A DNA stretch of 8,984 bases from Lachnospiraceae bacterium (GCA_900766575.1 CAAFVW010000167.1:1-8984); one strand, 5' to 3'. Shown: positions 1-7,944, numbered from the stretch's first letter. The notes: generated from the letters alone by a model not told the origin. A program made the numbers and translations.

Positions 1-94
1 CTCTGGTAATACGCTCGTTGTCGGGCGGTGATGATCTCAGCATGATCTCTCCCAGGGAGAGCAGGTCAAATTCCTTTTTCTCAGTCAGTTCCAT
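1..94 (-). CDS. PfkB-family sugar kinase, N-terminal fragment
   Basis: The gene runs off the left edge, so only about 31 residues are visible, reading MELTEKKEFDLLSLGEIMLR and then SSPPDNERITR. The 'SLGEIMLR-x-SPP-x-NERI-R' pattern is the usual first beta strand and substrate-loop start of PfkB/ribokinase-fold kinases, especially those annotated as 2-keto-3-deoxygluconate or fructose-type kinases; which sugar is used cannot be told from this fragment. I chose the ATG at 92-94 because GGGAG lies 8 nt upstream; in-frame ATGs at 107-109 and 122-124 have poorer spacing and would add a non-family leader. It is divergent from the glycosyltransferase at 415. The family call is fairly firm; the exact substrate is unknown. 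Confidence 0.75.
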   Translation of the reverse strand, partial: MELTEKKEFDLLSLGEIMLRSSPPDNERITR

Positions 95-414
95 AATATA
101 AACTCCCATCTGCAGATTTGTCATCTCACAGAGTTCTGTAACTATTGTATCCTGTCGGATGAATATGTGGACGCGCCTTTTCCGTGTCCTCCTGTGTAGC
201 TCTGTGCGAATGTCTGTTTTTACTATATCACACTTGCCCGTTCCCGGTAAAGGCACTGGACATTAATTAAAAATTTAACATAGCTCATTGCTTGTCATTT
301 AAAATATGGCTTGTTATACTGTGAATAGATGTCCGGACCGGCTTTTATTTTTCTGCAAGTCGGGTGTTTCCGTTACAGTAACTCAGATATTAGATGAATA
401 GAAAGGATTTTCCT
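95..414. other. Divergent intergenic region between sugar kinase and glycosyltransferase
   Basis: These 320 bases contain no convincing coding sequence. They hold the plus-strand promoter listed separately (292-320) and a weaker minus-strand candidate for the kinase: -35 TTTACC (complement of 246-251), an 18-nt spacer, and -10 TATAGT (complement of 222-227). That would give a kinase 5' leader of roughly 120 nt. Within that leader there is a 7-bp inverted repeat, 169-175 with 183-189, that pairs slightly better on the plus strand. An AGGAGG on the minus strand near 190 has no start codon at a usable distance. No recognisable operator was found. Confidence 0.5.
292..320 (+). promoter_or_regulatory. 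Sigma-A-type promoter of the glycosyltransferase gene
   Basis: TTGTCA at 292-297 and TATACT at 315-320 are separated by exactly 17 nt; each differs from consensus at one position. Transcription would start near 327, leaving an 85-90 nt leader before the ATG at 415. The flanking DNA is AT-rich, as usual for such promoters. Confidence 0.75.
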
Positions 415-2001
415 ATGAAATATAAATCATTTTCCCTCCCTTCCTGGCTGCTGCCTCTTGCGCTGATGCTTCTGGGCAGTGTTCTGCGTCTGGCATATCT
501 CGGCATCGTACCCGGTGGAATTCATCAGGACGAAAGCTTTGTGGCCTGGAATGCCTTTGCGCTGCTCCACGAAGGAATGGATTCTGCCGGGCATATGTGG
601 CCGGTCTATATGGCTGACTGGGGCGACGGTCACAGTGCTCTGTATGTGTGGCTGCTCATACCGTTGCTTGCACTGAACGGTGGTCACATCAGCCCCGTTC
701 TGAGCCGTCTGCCGCAAGCCATCGTGAGCATCTTCACTCTCTGGACCGTCTATTGCCTGTTAAAGCGTATGTTTGACAAAAAGCTGGCTAACTGGGGACT
801 TTTTCTGCTGGCGGTCTGCCCTTGGCACATTATGATGTCCCGCTGGGGGTTGGATGCCAATCTGGCCCCCGGCTTCCTGATCTTCGGGCTGTATTTCTTC
901 GTCCGGGGAATGGAAGACCGGCGGTGGCTCCCGGTCTCCGGCCTCTTTTACGGGCTCAGCCTGTACTGTTATGCAGTGATCTGGCCCATTGTCCCGCTGC
1001 TTCTGCTGTTACAGATTGCCTATGCCCTGGCCTTCCGGAAGATCCGTATCGACCGGTACAGCATTGGTGCTTCCGTGATTCTGGGAATTCTGGCTTTGCC
1101 GTTATTGCTGTTCCTGTGCGTGAATTCCGGAATTCTCCCTGAGATCTCACTGCCCTTTCTGACTATTCCGAAGATGGGCGGCTACCGGGGAAGCGAGGTG
1201 GCTTTTTCTCTGTCCCAAATGTATCAGAATCTGCGCACGGCCCTGTCCCTGCTGTACCACCAGAATACCGGAGCTCCTTATGATATTCTGCTGCCCTGGG
1301 GACTTTTCTACGATATTGGCCGTGTCTTCATCATCATCGGCGTAATCTCTCTCTGCATCCGTGTCGTGAGGAAACTGGTACAGAGGACATTTGCCTGGGA
1401 GACTTTTCTGCTGATCCAGTTGATCGGCGGAGGTTTTAACTGTCTGATCGTAGCGGCCGTCCTGCACCAGATTGACGCCCTCTACATTCCGTTAGTCTTA
1501 TGTGAGGCCTGGGGAATATATACCCTGCTGCAGGCTCTGCAAAAGTGGAAGCCTTATTTTGCCACGGTAGCTGCCACACTGCTGTCTCTGTGTTATCTGG
1601 TCTGTCTGGTACTGTTCCAGCGGGATTATTATACCGAATACCGGGATCTGACGGATGCCTATTTCGCCAGGGGAGTCGGACAATGTGTGGAATTTGCGCT
1701 GAAACAATGCCATGAGACCGGGATCTCCACGATCTCTGTGGAAAAGGGAGCGCAATGGCCACGGCTTCTCTTCTATACCGAGACCCTGCCGTCCCAGTAT
1801 CTCGCGACCGTCACTTACGATGTTGCCCCAGCTCCGGCCGCCTTTACCACTGCTGACGGTATCCGGATCAACACCAGAATCAATTATGATTCTGTATCCT
1901 CTGACAGTATTTATATCATTTACTATACCGATGAAGCTGTTTTCTCACAGGACTTTACCCTGACACCTTTTTATGACTGGTATGTCGCCGTGCCTAAATA
2001 G
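415..2001 (+). CDS. GT39/GT-C family membrane glycosyltransferase
   Basis: This is a 528-residue integral membrane protein with about 10 or more hydrophobic segments filling residues 10 to 405, followed by a soluble C-terminal domain of about 120 residues. The first extracytoplasmic loop carries an acidic HQDE motif at residues 37-40, the place where GT-C enzymes (PMT, ArnT and relatives) keep their catalytic acid. A conserved-looking 'PWHIMMSRWGLDAN' stretch follows around residue 145. Such proteins transfer a sugar from a polyprenyl-phosphate carrier to an acceptor on the outer face of the membrane; donor and acceptor cannot be read from the sequence. The ATG at 415 is preferred over 394 because AAAGGA sits 7 nt upstream of it, while 394 has no ribosome binding site. 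The gene stands alone behind its own promoter. Its last 8 bases overlap the 3' end of the small minus-strand gene. Confidence 0.8.
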   Translation: MKYKSFSLPSWLLPLALMLLGSVLRLAYLGIVPGGIHQDESFVAWNAFALLHEGMDSAGHMWPVYMADWGDGHSALYVWLLIPLLALNGGHISPVLSRLPQAIVSIFTLWTVYCLLKRMFDKKLANWGLFLLAVCPWHIMMSRWGLDANLAPGFLIFGLYFFVRGMEDRRWLPVSGLFYGLSLYCYAVIWPIVPLLLLLQIAYALAFRKIRIDRYSIGASVILGILALPLLLFLCVNSGILPEISLPFLTIPKMGGYRGSEVAFSLSQMYQNLRTALSLLYHQNTGAPYDILLPWGLFYDIGRVFIIIGVISLCIRVVRKLVQRTFAWETFLLIQLIGGGFNCLIVAAVLHQIDALYIPLVLCEAWGIYTLLQALQKWKPYFATVAATLLSLCYLVCLVLFQRDYYTEYRDLTDAYFARGVGQCVEFALKQCHETGISTISVEKGAQWPRLLFYTETLPSQYLATVTYDVAPAPAAFTTADGIRINTRINYDSVSSDSIYIIYYTDEAVFSQDFTLTPFYDWYVAVPK

Positions 2002-2098
2002 CTTCCATGTAATCAAAATAATCATTTTCGCTGGCAAACAGGATGTATTCGTCGTCCACGTATCCCATATATCCGCTGGCAGTCACATATCCTTTCAT
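1994..2098 (-). CDS. Small 34-residue Tyr-rich acidic protein, function unknown
   Basis: A short reading frame starts MKGYVTASGYMGYVDDEY and continues ILFASENDYFDYMEAI. It has a textbook ribosome binding site, AAGGAGGT (complement of 2105-2112), 6 nt before the ATG; a site this strong next to a random ORF would be unusual. The protein has no membrane segment or signal peptide; it is rich in Tyr/Phe and acidic residues, with the paired motif GY-x-x-x-GYMGYVD. It resembles small hypothetical proteins I associate with Lachnospiraceae genomes, but I cannot verify this and know no function. It lies 80 nt downstream of mfd on the same strand and overlaps the convergent glycosyltransferase gene by 8 bases. 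Its ribosome binding site is locked in the hairpin at 2103-2152, so its expression is probably conditional or coupled to upstream translation. Confidence 0.75.
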   Translation of the reverse strand: MKGYVTASGYMGYVDDEYILFASENDYFDYMEAI

Positions 2099-2102
2099 AA
2101 AA

Positions 2103-2152
2103 ATACCTCCTTATCAGAATCCCTTTGTTTTCATGTTCTGATAAGAAGGTAT
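2103..2152 (-). promoter_or_regulatory. Long hairpin masking the small gene's Shine-Dalgarno; possible attenuator
   Basis: Bases 2103-2119 and 2136-2152 form a 17-bp stem with a 16-nt loop. On the minus-strand RNA the single non-Watson-Crick position is a G-U wobble; on the plus strand the same position is a C-A mismatch, so the fold favours the mfd-direction transcript. The 3' arm contains the complete AAGGAGGT of the 34-residue gene. The stem is followed on the minus strand by UUUUA, so it could also act as a weak intrinsic terminator after mfd. On the plus strand it is followed by CATTTTTG and may help end the glycosyltransferase transcript. Confidence 0.7.
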
Positions 2153-2155
2153 CAT
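2114..2155 (-). CDS. Possible 13-codon leader ORF spanning the hairpin
   Basis: The minus strand reads ATG at 2155, encodes MIPSYQNMKTKGF and stops with TGA at 2114-2116. AGGA lies 8 nt before the ATG (complement of 2164-2167), 9-12 nt after the mfd stop. The ORF starts at the base of the 5' arm, runs through the loop and ends one base before the AAGGAGGT of the 34-residue gene. A ribosome translating it would have to open the stem and would stop at the masked Shine-Dalgarno. There is no run of one amino acid as in classic amino-acid attenuators. It is short enough to be chance; existence as a translated unit is inference. Confidence 0.3.
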   Translation of the reverse strand: MIPSYQNMKTKGF

Positions 2156-2178
2156 TTTTGAAGTCCTATAAAACTCTC

Positions 2179-5100
2179 TCAATTTCCCGGTTCCGGTTCT
2201 GTTTCCAGAACCAGTTCCTTCATTTCTTCCAGAAGCTCCTCTGTTTTCCCCATCAAAAGTTCCGCATCCGTCTCCACCAGACCGGTCTTTTTATACTTAT
2301 AGGTAAAAAAGGGACTGCCGTAAGCGGTGAAACTCAGTTCATTTCCATGCTTTTTGAGAAAAGCAGGAATCTTGCGGGGATCGATCTTTGCGTCCGGGCG
2401 GAAATTAAAGGTAATTCGTTCATTTTTGCCCTTGATCTCCGTCATATCCAGACCATGCGCCGCCATACGGATCAGGGCAATCCGGAGCAGATTATCCACA
2501 GCCTTCGGGATATTGCCGAAGCGGTCTAACAGCTCATCTTTCATCTCATCCCGCTCTTTTATAGTCTCGATACCGGCAATACGTTTGTAAATATCCAGCT
2601 TCTGTGTCTCATTCACAATATATTCCGCCGGAATATAAGCATCCACATCCAGGTCGATCACCGTAGTGAAATCCACCGTAGTATGAATTCCCTTCAGATT
2701 CTGCACCGCCTCGTTCAGCATCTTGCAATACAGGTCATATCCCACGGCTTCCATATGCCCGTGCTGGCTCATGCCTAACAGATTCCCGGCACCGCGGATC
2801 TCCAGATCACGCATGGCGATCTTGAAACCGCTGCCCAGATCCGTGAATTCCTTGATGGCTGCCAGTCGTTTCTCTGCCACTTCCTTCAACATCTTATCCC
2901 GCTTATACATCAGGAATGCATAGGCATTCCGGTTGGAACGCCCCACACGTCCTCTGAGCTGATACAGCTGGGACAGACCCAGATTGTCCGAATCATGGAT
3001 GATCATGGTATTGACATTGGAGATATCCAGTCCGGTCTCGATGATGGTAGTGGATACCAGAACATCGATCTCCCCATTGATGAAATCGAACATGATCCGC
3101 TCCAGCTCATGCTCCTTCATCTGTCCGTGAGCATAGGCCACATTGGCTTCCGGCACCAGTTTTGCGATCTGTGCCGCAACATCTGCGATATTATTCACCC
3201 GGTTGTAGACATAATAGACCTGTCCGCCTCTTGCCATCTCCCGGACAATCGCCTCCCGGACCAGTTCGTCGTTGTATTCGCAGACAAAGGTCTGAATCGG
3301 CAGGCGGTCATTAGGCGCTTCTTCCAGTACACTCATATCACGGATACCGATAAGGCTCATATGCAGCGTCCGGGGGATGGGCGTTGCCGTCAGCGTCAGC
3401 ACATCTACGTTTTCTTTTAATTTCTTAATTTTTTCCTTATGGGCCACACCAAATCGCTGTTCCTCATCAATGATCAACAGCCCAAGGTCCTTGAACTTCA
3501 CATCCGCAGACAATACTCTGTGCGTGCCGATGACAATATCCACCATACCCTTTTCCAGATCCGATACTGTTTTCTTGATTTCCGCCGGTGTGCGGAAACG
3601 GCTCATGAGCGCAATATTTATCGGGAAATCTTTCATTCTCTGCACAAAAGTATTGTAATGTTGCTGCGCCAGAATGGTGGTGGGCACCAGATATACCACC
3701 TGTTTTCCCTCCTGCACGGCCTTGAAGGCTGCCCGGATGGCAATCTCCGTCTTACCATAACCAACATCTCCACAGATCAGACGATCCATGATGCGGTGGC
3801 TCTCCATGTCCTCCTTGGTGTCTGCAATGGCATTCAGTTGGTCCTCCGTCTCTTCAAAGGGGAACATTTCCTCGAATTCCCGCTGCCATACAGTGTCTTT
3901 CCCGAACGCATAGCCCTCGCTCTGCTGTCTGACCGCATACAGTTCCACCAGATCCTTCGCCACCGCACTGACCGCACTCCGCACCCTGGTCTTGGTATGC
4001 TCCCATTCCTTGCCGCCTAACTTGTTCAGCTTCGGCTTCTTCGCCGCATCGGCGGAGGCATATTTCTGAATCACATCCAGGCCGGTAGCCAGAATATACA
4101 GATTACCGCCGTCGCGATATTCGATCTTCAGGTAGTCCTTGACAATGTTTTCCACTTCTACCTTCTCAATGCCCTTGTAAATCCCCAGTCCATGCGTCTC
4201 ATGCACCACATAATCCCCGATTTTCAGGTCATTAAAATCGTTGATTTTCTGCCCCTGATAGAGTTTTTTCTTCTTTTTCCTGCGCTTCTCCGCTCCGAAA
4301 ATATCACTCTCGGACAGCACCACGAATTTCAGCCAGGGATATTCAAAGCCCTTGTTCACATGGCCGTAGTAGGTCAGGATCTCCCCTGGCTGCACCTCCC
4401 GCATGGGATCCTCCGTGTATACCGCCGTCAATTCCCCTCCGGAGACCTCCGCATTCCGCAGATCCTCCGCCAGACGTTTTGCTCTGGTACGGGACCCGGA
4501 CAATAGAAGTACCCGGTAACCGTTCTTTTTATATTTCTTCAGATCCTTGACCAATGACTCAAAGCTGTTATTGTAGGGAGCTATGTTGCGGGCAGCGATA
4601 TCCACATTTTTATCTGTTTTAAAATATCCGTACCTGGTCTCCATGGTAGATAACGTCACCACAGCATTTTTCTCCAATGTAGCCGCCACCTGTTCCCCGC
4701 TGTAGAGAATATTCATCTGTCCAGGCAGCACATAACCCTTCCTGGCACGCTGTTCCATGCTCTCTCGGAATTCCAGTTCGATGGCCTCCGCCTGTTCCTT
4801 CACTCTCGCCGGTTCATCAATGTAGAAGACCAGGGACCGTCCTGCCATATCCGAAAGCAGTTCCGGCAGGGTCACAGTGTTTTCATAAAAATAGCGGATG
4901 TACCCCTCCAGATTGATCTTGCTCTGGAACTCCAACAGCTGTTCTTTCAGCTCGTTTACCTGTGTGGAAATCCTGTGGGCTTCCTCCGGCTGGTGTGCAT
5001 CCCGGAAAATCTTTTCCTGTCTGGCCGCTTCTTTCTCCAGCTTCGCAATTCCCTTACGGATCTGCTCTTCCGAAAGCACGAACTCTGTCGCCGGATAGAT

Positions 5101-5751
5101 TGTGATGCTTTCCAGCTTTTCAATAGAACGCTGACTCAGGATATCAAAGCTGCGGATAGACTCTACTTCATCCCCCCACAGCTCGATACGGTAAGGATTC
5201 TCCTCCGTCAGATCAAAGATGTCCACAATGCCTCCCCGGATAGAGAACTGTCCGGGGCTTTCCACCTGATAGGCTTTCTCGTATCCCATGGCTACCAGTC
5301 TGGATGCCAGTCTGCTTTCGTCCAGACTTCCGCCCCGCCCGGTACGGATGATGTCCTTTTCCTCCCACAATACCTGCGGTGTCATCAGTGCTGCATAGGT
5401 GGTGACAATGGTAACCGGTTTGCCTTCCACAACTCTGCGCAGCGTCTTGATCCGCTCCTGCACCAGCTGATTGCCGTGGATATCCGCCTGGAAAAAGATC
5501 AGATCCTTGGCCGGATACAGCATAACATTTCTGTCATAAAAGCGATACTCCTCGTAGAGTTCTTTGGCTTTTAAGTCATTATAAGTAACGATGACCTTAT
5601 ATTTCAGGCCATCGCTGAGTCCATAGATCATATGAAGTTTCTGAGAATCCACACAGCCGGACAAGGCAACCGTACCTTTTCCCTGTCTGACGATCTTGCG
5701 GATCTCATCATATTCCGCCAGTTCCTGTAACGGCGCAAGTAGTGCCTGCAT
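2179..5751 (-). CDS. mfd: Transcription-repair coupling factor Mfd
   Basis: Mfd is an ATP-driven translocase that removes RNA polymerase stalled at DNA lesions and recruits UvrA for nucleotide excision repair. The 1190-residue product has the family's full length and order: a UvrB-like N-terminal region (about 1-350, including IRGGIVDIF), a CarD-like RNA polymerase interaction domain (about 500-570, containing IGDYVVHETHGLGIYKG), a RecG-like superfamily 2 motor, and the C-terminal autoinhibitory domain. Motor motifs are visible: Walker A GDVGYGKTE at 661-669, DEEQ at 762-765, TAT at 788-790, and QLRGRVGR at 931-938. The ATG at 5751 has AGAGG 7 nt upstream. It follows pth by 27 nt, so the two are very likely one transcript, the same pairing found in many Firmicutes. 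No lesion or truncation is seen. Confidence 0.97.
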   Translation of the reverse strand: MQALLAPLQELAEYDEIRKIVRQGKGTVALSGCVDSQKLHMIYGLSDGLKYKVIVTYNDLKAKELYEEYRFYDRNVMLYPAKDLIFFQADIHGNQLVQERIKTLRRVVEGKPVTIVTTYAALMTPQVLWEEKDIIRTGRGGSLDESRLASRLVAMGYEKAYQVESPGQFSIRGGIVDIFDLTEENPYRIELWGDEVESIRSFDILSQRSIEKLESITIYPATEFVLSEEQIRKGIAKLEKEAARQEKIFRDAHQPEEAHRISTQVNELKEQLLEFQSKINLEGYIRYFYENTVTLPELLSDMAGRSLVFYIDEPARVKEQAEAIELEFRESMEQRARKGYVLPGQMNILYSGEQVAATLEKNAVVTLSTMETRYGYFKTDKNVDIAARNIAPYNNSFESLVKDLKKYKKNGYRVLLLSGSRTRAKRLAEDLRNAEVSGGELTAVYTEDPMREVQPGEILTYYGHVNKGFEYPWLKFVVLSESDIFGAEKRRKKKKKLYQGQKINDFNDLKIGDYVVHETHGLGIYKGIEKVEVENIVKDYLKIEYRDGGNLYILATGLDVIQKYASADAAKKPKLNKLGGKEWEHTKTRVRSAVSAVAKDLVELYAVRQQSEGYAFGKDTVWQREFEEMFPFEETEDQLNAIADTKEDMESHRIMDRLICGDVGYGKTEIAIRAAFKAVQEGKQVVYLVPTTILAQQHYNTFVQRMKDFPINIALMSRFRTPAEIKKTVSDLEKGMVDIVIGTHRVLSADVKFKDLGLLIIDEEQRFGVAHKEKIKKLKENVDVLTLTATPIPRTLHMSLIGIRDMSVLEEAPNDRLPIQTFVCEYNDELVREAIVREMARGGQVYYVYNRVNNIADVAAQIAKLVPEANVAYAHGQMKEHELERIMFDFINGEIDVLVSTTIIETGLDISNVNTMIIHDSDNLGLSQLYQLRGRVGRSNRNAYAFLMYKRDKMLKEVAEKRLAAIKEFTDLGSGFKIAMRDLEIRGAGNLLGMSQHGHMEAVGYDLYCKMLNEAVQNLKGIHTTVDFTTVIDLDVDAYIPAEYIVNETQKLDIYKRIAGIETIKERDEMKDELLDRFGNIPKAVDNLLRIALIRMAAHGLDMTEIKGKNERITFNFRPDAKIDPRKIPAFLKKHGNELSFTAYGSPFFTYKYKKTGLVETDAELLMGKTEELLEEMKELVLETEPEPGN

Positions 5752-5778
5752 TTGTTTTCCTCTTATTTTATTTCTGTT

Positions 5779-6354
5779 CTACACTGTCTTTTTCGCATTA
5801 TAATGGTTCATGGCTGCATCTGCATTCTCGGTAATGATCATACGGATGGCCCCGGCAGCGGTCTTCGTCGCCTCATCCATGATTTTCCGCTCTTCCGCCG
5901 GGAAATGTCCCAGCACATAATCTGCCAGATCGAAGTTTTTCGGCTTCTCTCCCACGCCCATGCGGACGCGGATAAAAGTATCATGTCCCAACATTTTGAT
6001 GATATTCTTCAGGCCGTTATGTCCACCGGCGCTGCCTTTTTTGCGGATACGGATCTGCCCCACGTCCAGACTGATGTCATCGGAGATCACAATCAGTTCT
6101 GCTGTGTCATCCACTTTGTAGTAATCCACAATCTCACGGATACTCTCACCGCTTAAATTCATGAAAGTCTGGGGCTTTACCAGGATCACCTTCTGTCCTG
6201 CCACATATCCTTTGCCGATCAATGCTTTGTGTTTGTTCTCCATGACGGCAATGTTTTCTTCCTCTGCTAATCTGTCTATGACGTCAAACCCGATATTATG
6301 TCTGGTATTTTCATATTCTTTGCCGGGATTCCCCAGTCCTGCAATAATATACAT
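5779..6354 (-). CDS. pth: Peptidyl-tRNA hydrolase
   Basis: Pth releases tRNA from peptidyl-tRNA that has dropped off the ribosome, an essential cytoplasmic recycling step. The 191-residue protein begins with the family signature GLGNPGKEYENTRHN at 6-20. The expected active-site residues are present: N9, catalytic H19, N66 in FMNLSG, D92 and N113 in GGHNGL. The start at 6352-6354 is set by GAGGAG 6 nt upstream and by the family's standard N-terminus; a longer reading to 6432 would add 26 unrelated residues. It is the first gene of the pth-mfd pair. Its promoter is not clear: TATAAG at about 6391-6396 (minus strand) could be a -10, with only a poor -35 that would overlap the palindrome at 6402-6422. 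Confidence 0.96.
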   Translation of the reverse strand: MYIIAGLGNPGKEYENTRHNIGFDVIDRLAEEENIAVMENKHKALIGKGYVAGQKVILVKPQTFMNLSGESIREIVDYYKVDDTAELIVISDDISLDVGQIRIRKKGSAGGHNGLKNIIKMLGHDTFIRVRMGVGEKPKNFDLADYVLGHFPAEERKIMDEATKTAAGAIRMIITENADAAMNHYNAKKTV

Positions 6355-6401
6355 ATATTTCTCCTCACTTCTTTGCATCCAACGCTTTACCTTATATTTT
6401 C

Positions 6402-6422
6402 GCATTTTTGTGACAAAAATGC
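6402..6422. repeat. Perfect 9-bp inverted repeat upstream of pth
   Basis: GCATTTTTG and CAAAAATGC face each other across a 3-base spacer (TGA). It lies about 50 bases upstream of the pth start, just upstream of the only plausible -10 hexamer, so it sits where an operator would be expected. Alternatively it could be a second weak hairpin after the LysM gene's terminator. No known regulator is recognised. Confidence 0.45.
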
Positions 6423-6430
6423 AACACGAC

Positions 6431-6469
6431 AAAACACCACTTTACGTTCTTCTCATAAAGTGGTGTTTT
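6431..6469 (-). terminator. Intrinsic terminator of the LysM gene
   Basis: Bases 6431-6444 and 6456-6469 form a perfect 14-bp stem (AAAACACCACTTTA and its complement) with an 11-nt loop. On the minus strand it starts 27 nt after the LysM gene's stop codon and the stem itself ends in TTTT. It also has T-rich sequence on the plus side, so it may work in both directions. It separates the LysM gene from pth-mfd. Confidence 0.8.
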
Positions 6470-6495
6470 CCTTGTTTTTGTTCTATAAAATCGAC

Positions 6496-7944
6496 CTACT
6501 TTTCAGGCAATAACAATTCCCATCCGGGATAAATCAAATCCGCTTTCTGGACAGTGATCGGATTCAGCGTTATGATTTCCTTCACAGTGCATTTGTTGTT
6601 GCGGGCAATTTTCCAGAGGGAATCACCCTTCTGCACTTTGTAAAGCTTTGTGGTTCCGGGAGCCTGTGTATTCTGCACAGCCAAAGCATTGTTCTTCGGA
6701 ATCTTCAATACCCAGTTCGGATAGATAAGACTTCTATATTGAAGCAGCTCTACATTTGCTTCCATCAATTCTCTCAGGCTGCAGCCATTGAGACGGGCAA
6801 TCTTAATGAGGGTATCCCCTTTCTGTACTGTATACAGTACCTCCGGGGCCGGTGTTGCCGCTACCGTTTCCTGAACTGCCTCATCATCATCGCTGCTGTC
6901 GTTATTAGCCGGGGCTGGTGTTGCAGTAGGTTGTGCCGGTGCGGGCGTTGCGCTGGGCTCTACCGGTGCGGGCGTTGCGCTGGGCTCTGCCGGTGCGGGC
7001 GTTGCGCTGGGCTCTGCCGGTGCAGGTGTTGCGCTGGGCTTTTCTACCGCAGTAACCGTAAAGTAAACATCAAATCTTTCCTGAATACTGCCTGCTGCAT
7101 CTTCGACAAAAATCGCTGCCATATATGTACCTTGTGTAAGACCTTCCTTAGTCTTTACCGTAAAGGTGTCCTCAGCACCTGCTGCTATGGAAGCAATGGA
7201 AGTTTTGCTGAGTTCAAAATAGTCTGCATCCATTCCCTGTAATGACACCTTCAGTTCCCCGGTTGCATCTTTGCTGACATTCTGCACGGTCAACTCTGCC
7301 GTCAAAGCGTCATAACCTTCTTCTGAAATTTTGAACTCGCCATAGCTGTGTTCCTCATTCACTTCAAAAAAATCGTTGCTGATCCCTGTCAGGGACAATA
7401 CTTTCTTTCTTGCTGTCGCTGCATAATCCGGGGCGATTTTTGTTCCTGTTACGCTAATTGATGTATCTGTTATTTCTCCTGTAGAAAGCAGATAGCCAGC
7501 TCCTCCGCGAAGAGAATCTCCGACAAAAACGACTTTCCCATTGCCATCCGATGCTACTATTACACCGTAGGCAACATGCGTTTCGCCGTCCTTCAATTCA
7601 TGAATACAAACATCATTCTTTTGTAAATCCGTATAAGCAGCTATGACACCCATAACAATCAACTCCGTGCTCTGCTGAATGGATTTACTCACTACGCCGT
7701 AAGAACCAAGCTCAGTCAGCGTCCAGTTACCTGTACTGGTTGTGCTCTGCTGAAAATTTGAGAGATATGGATATGTCCGACCCCAGCATTCAATTACCGC
7801 CCCAGTCTGTGGAAAAGAGCCTCTTTGTACATCATAGGCATTCCCAAAACTGAGCTCTTCTGCATGCACCGTCACACCACTGCCTGTCAGCATGATAAAT
7901 ACCGCGCAGAGACTCATCAACAGCACCTTCATTTTTGTCTTCAT
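6496..7944 (-). CDS. Secreted protein with Ig-like domain, Pro/Ala linker and two C-terminal LysM domains
   Basis: The 482-residue product has a signal peptide (residues 1-28, likely cut after VHA), an unrecognised region (about 30-190), a beta-rich, Ig-like or 'bacterial surface' type domain (about 200-300, with YFELSKTSIASIAAGAEDTF), a repetitive linker of EPSATPAPA units (301-346), an acidic patch, then LysM 1 (about 370-416, YTVQKGDTLIKIA) and LysM 2 (about 434-480, YKVQKGDSLWKIA). LysM domains bind N-acetylglucosamine in peptidoglycan, so the protein is probably exported and held at the cell wall. No hydrolase or other catalytic domain is recognised. The start at 7942-7944 is chosen because AGGAGG lies 7 nt upstream and a signal peptide follows immediately; an upstream ATG at 7980 has neither. 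It is transcribed alone, with its own promoter and terminator. Confidence 0.85.
   Translation of the reverse strand: MKTKMKVLLMSLCAVFIMLTGSGVTVHAEELSFGNAYDVQRGSFPQTGAVIECWGRTYPYLSNFQQSTTSTGNWTLTELGSYGVVSKSIQQSTELIVMGVIAAYTDLQKNDVCIHELKDGETHVAYGVIVASDGNGKVVFVGDSLRGGAGYLLSTGEITDTSISVTGTKIAPDYAATARKKVLSLTGISNDFFEVNEEHSYGEFKISEEGYDALTAELTVQNVSKDATGELKVSLQGMDADYFELSKTSIASIAAGAEDTFTVKTKEGLTQGTYMAAIFVEDAAGSIQERFDVYFTVTAVEKPSATPAPAEPSATPAPAEPSATPAPVEPSATPAPAQPTATPAPANNDSSDDDEAVQETVAATPAPEVLYTVQKGDTLIKIARLNGCSLRELMEANVELLQYRSLIYPNWVLKIPKNNALAVQNTQAPGTTKLYKVQKGDSLWKIARNNKCTVKEIITLNPITVQKADLIYPGWELLLPEK
6908..7042. repeat. 27-bp tandem repeat, five units, coding for the LysM protein linker
   Basis: Units start at 6908, 6935, 6962, 6989 and 7016. 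Units 2 and 4 are identical, unit 3 differs at one base, unit 5 at three, and unit 1 is clearly degenerate. Each unit encodes nine residues of the EPSATPAPA type on the minus strand. The near-identity at DNA level points to recent copy-number change. Confidence 0.9.

Noticed and set aside
394..414. Upstream ATG at 394 for the glycosyltransferase
   Set aside because: No Shine-Dalgarno precedes it, whereas the AAAGGA before ATG 415 lies inside this extension.
2995..5574. Several plus-strand ORFs of 90-200 codons
   Set aside because: All lie opposite mfd, which has complete family motifs; they are antisense shadows without ribosome binding sites or recognisable domains.
6908..7042. Possible CRISPR-like array
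   Set aside because: The 27-bp units are directly adjacent with no spacers and encode the EPSATPAPA linker.
6739..7242. 167-codon plus-strand ORF rich in Cys/Arg/Gly repeats
   Set aside because: It is the reverse reading of the 27-bp repeat in the LysM gene and has no independent start signal.
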